IMG/VR virus record: IMGVR_UViG_3300028569_000166
Location: 1 to 24,580 of that record
Reading direction: 5' to 3' (one strand)
DNA: 24,580 nt
Source of the DNA: a virus
Position numbers and translations under genes: made by a program. Under the pieces are notes generated by a model that was not told the DNA's origin, did not search any database, and saw nothing but the letters and a program-made list of their open reading frames with translations. Positions 23,567 through 24,580 of this stretch are shown piece after piece (position 1 is the stretch's first letter; the number at the start of each line of letters is the position of its first letter).

Positions 23567-24472
23567 ATGAAAAAATTTGATTCCGAAGAATCTCAAAATA
23601 TAATGAAGCAATTCAAATCTATCATCAGTAGCCGTTTAGATAAACTTTATGACCGATTTGGGCCTACTGCTGACGGCGAATTATATGCTTATAGTATCGC
23701 TGTCAACAGCCAAAGACAAAAACAAGAAAAAGAACCAACAACTGAAGAACCAATGAATAAGGAAACCAAATTAAAAGAAATGATTCAAGCGGCTTTATCT
23801 AAACCATTAGATGAAAAGAAAAAATCAGCGGCTTTTACACCCCAATATGATGATAAATTTGATGACAAACGTAAAGATTTACCTGATGGTTTGCAAAAAT
23901 CTATCTTAAAAAAACAAGGTAATTTAGATGAAGATCTTGATTTGGGTCATGAAGATAATGAACCACATATGATTAAAGCTGAACTTTACCGAATTGGTAA
24001 ATACGCTATGGAATTATATAAAATGGTTAATCAATTTGAAGGCGAACAAGAAGTTGATTTCCCCGCTTGGTGGCAAGCAAAAATTACCACTGCTAAAAAC
24101 ATGATATCCTCAGCAAAACACTATCTTCAATTTGAACTTGAAGAACCAAAGATTGATGCTATGGTAGGTGTTGCTAGTGAAGAAGGTGTAGTTGATGAAG
24201 GTAAACTTAATAAAAAAGAAGAAAAAATAGTTAAAGGTCTTAAAAAATCAGGATTTAAAAAAGATGATCCTGAAATGTATGCTATTGCAAGATCAAAAGC
24301 TAAAAGTAAAATCAAAGAAGCTATTTTAGCTAAACTTCAAGAATCTGAAGGCGAATATGCTAAAATAGAAAAAGAAATTCATGATCTTAAATTAAAAGGA
24401 AAAACCTTAAGAGACCCAGAAATGGTAAAATTGGTTAAAAGAAGAGGAGAACTAGAAAAATCTAAAAAATAA
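23567..24472 (+). CDS. Charged helical virion/head-assembly protein
   Basis: The protein is 301 residues, Lys/Glu-rich and almost entirely helical. Two amphipathic segments, TKLKEMIQAALSKP (67-80) and KSKIKEAILAKLQE (246-259), match the motif in the acidic protein encoded upstream. Residues about 127-198 are a more conserved-looking core with GHEDNEPHMIKAELYRIGKY (127-146), DFPAWWQAKI (164-173) and SSAKHYLQFELEEPKID (181-197); this resembles proteins I associate with T4-like marine phages. Residues about 224-248 (GLKKSGFKKDDPEMYAIARSKAK) resemble a short element common in marine phages. The stop overlaps the next start (TAATG). A structural or prohead role is inferred; no enzyme motif is seen. 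Confidence 0.58.
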   Translation: MKKFDSEESQNIMKQFKSIISSRLDKLYDRFGPTADGELYAYSIAVNSQRQKQEKEPTTEEPMNKETKLKEMIQAALSKPLDEKKKSAAFTPQYDDKFDDKRKDLPDGLQKSILKKQGNLDEDLDLGHEDNEPHMIKAELYRIGKYAMELYKMVNQFEGEQEVDFPAWWQAKITTAKNMISSAKHYLQFELEEPKIDAMVGVASEEGVVDEGKLNKKEEKIVKGLKKSGFKKDDPEMYAIARSKAKSKIKEAILAKLQESEGEYAKIEKEIHDLKLKGKTLRDPEMVKLVKRRGELEKSKK

Positions 24473-24580
24473 TGACTCGCGACCAACTAATAGATAGAAT
24501 TAAGGGCTTAGCTAAACAAGTTTACTCAGCAGCAACTATCACTCCTGAAGAAGCTCTTGAGTATGATGAATTAACTAAAT
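24472..24580 (+). CDS. Start of an unidentified gene (3' end outside window)
   Basis: The ATG at 24472 overlaps the previous stop (TAATG) and 36 codons are open to the window end. The visible residues begin MTRDQLIDRIKGLAKQVYSA, a charged helical start, and continue TITPEEALEYDEL. No family can be named from so little. The junction and codon pattern match the neighbouring genes, so it is a real gene of the same transcription unit. Confidence 0.6.
   Translation, partial: MTRDQLIDRIKGLAKQVYSAATITPEEALEYDELTK

Noticed and set aside
726-24315. Minus-strand open frames (e.g. 726-962, 15107-15379, 17100-17339, 19683-19865, 19941-20177, 22977-23195, 24127-24315)
   Set aside because: All lie opposite to clear + strand genes, have low-complexity or improbable compositions, and no supporting start context; they are antisense shadows.
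1-24580. tRNA genes, CRISPR arrays, riboswitches and strong terminators
   Set aside because: I looked for cloverleaf patterns, spaced repeats and GC hairpins followed by T-runs and saw none; the gaps between genes are at most about 40 bases.

Overview
The window is a compact, AT-rich, strictly one-directional stretch (all supported genes on the + strand) from a tailed, contractile-tail bacteriophage of the broad T4-like (myovirus) type. It is almost fully coding. Neighbouring genes commonly overlap by 1-4 bases (TAATG or ATGA junctions), and both window edges cut through genes. I see no tRNA, rRNA, CRISPR array, insertion sequence or bacterial housekeeping gene. Start sites lack a Shine-Dalgarno purine box and are preceded by A/T-rich sequence. 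A histone H1-like protein of the type found in Bacteroidota, and segments resembling the carboxypeptidase-regulatory-like domain common in that phylum, also occur. Together these suggest a phage of a Bacteroidota (perhaps marine flavobacterial) host; this host call is an inference.

Layout. (1) 1-1756: the 3' part of an HD-domain phosphohydrolase, a small membrane-anchored protein, and a T4 gp55-like late sigma factor. (2) 1787-5796: a helical protein, a gp5-like central spike protein, a DUF5675-like (YkuD-reminiscent) enzyme, and a large protein with hydrophobic helices. This is a plausible hub/envelope-penetration module. (3) 5815-16061: the baseplate wedge block, with gp25 (gpW-like), gp6 (gpJ-like), a DNRLRE-like beta protein, a small coiled-coil protein, and a 2023-residue protein that combines a gpI/gp7-like region with a LamG-like domain. 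(4) 16102-18968: three virion structural proteins, the last two being paralogues. (5) 18974-21577: a SegE-like GIY-YIG endonuclease, a zinc-finger/TOPRIM primase, a PD-(D/E)XK nuclease and a small zincin metalloprotease. (6) 21580-24580: a zinc-ribbon protein, a membrane-anchored GAF-like protein, an acidic protein, the H1-like gene without an AUG start, a charged alpha-helical protein, and the beginning of another gene.

How it fits together. The sigma factor probably drives late transcription of the structural genes. A promoter-like motif (ATATTTATAAT, with an exact 17-base match at two of its sites) lies just upstream of three structural genes, with no recognisable -35 element, as expected for a gp55-type sigma. 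The baseplate genes follow the known gpW-gpJ-gpI functional order of contractile tails.

The most interesting points are: the promoter motif and its nearly leaderless arrangement; the H1-like gene with only AUU/AUA starts next to a 13-base direct repeat; the spike/DUF5675/hydrophobic-helix module, in which halves of a CarboxypepD_reg-like domain seem spread over two genes; a short amphipathic helix motif shared by three virion-type proteins; and the membrane-anchored GAF protein. None of these alone proves a new system.
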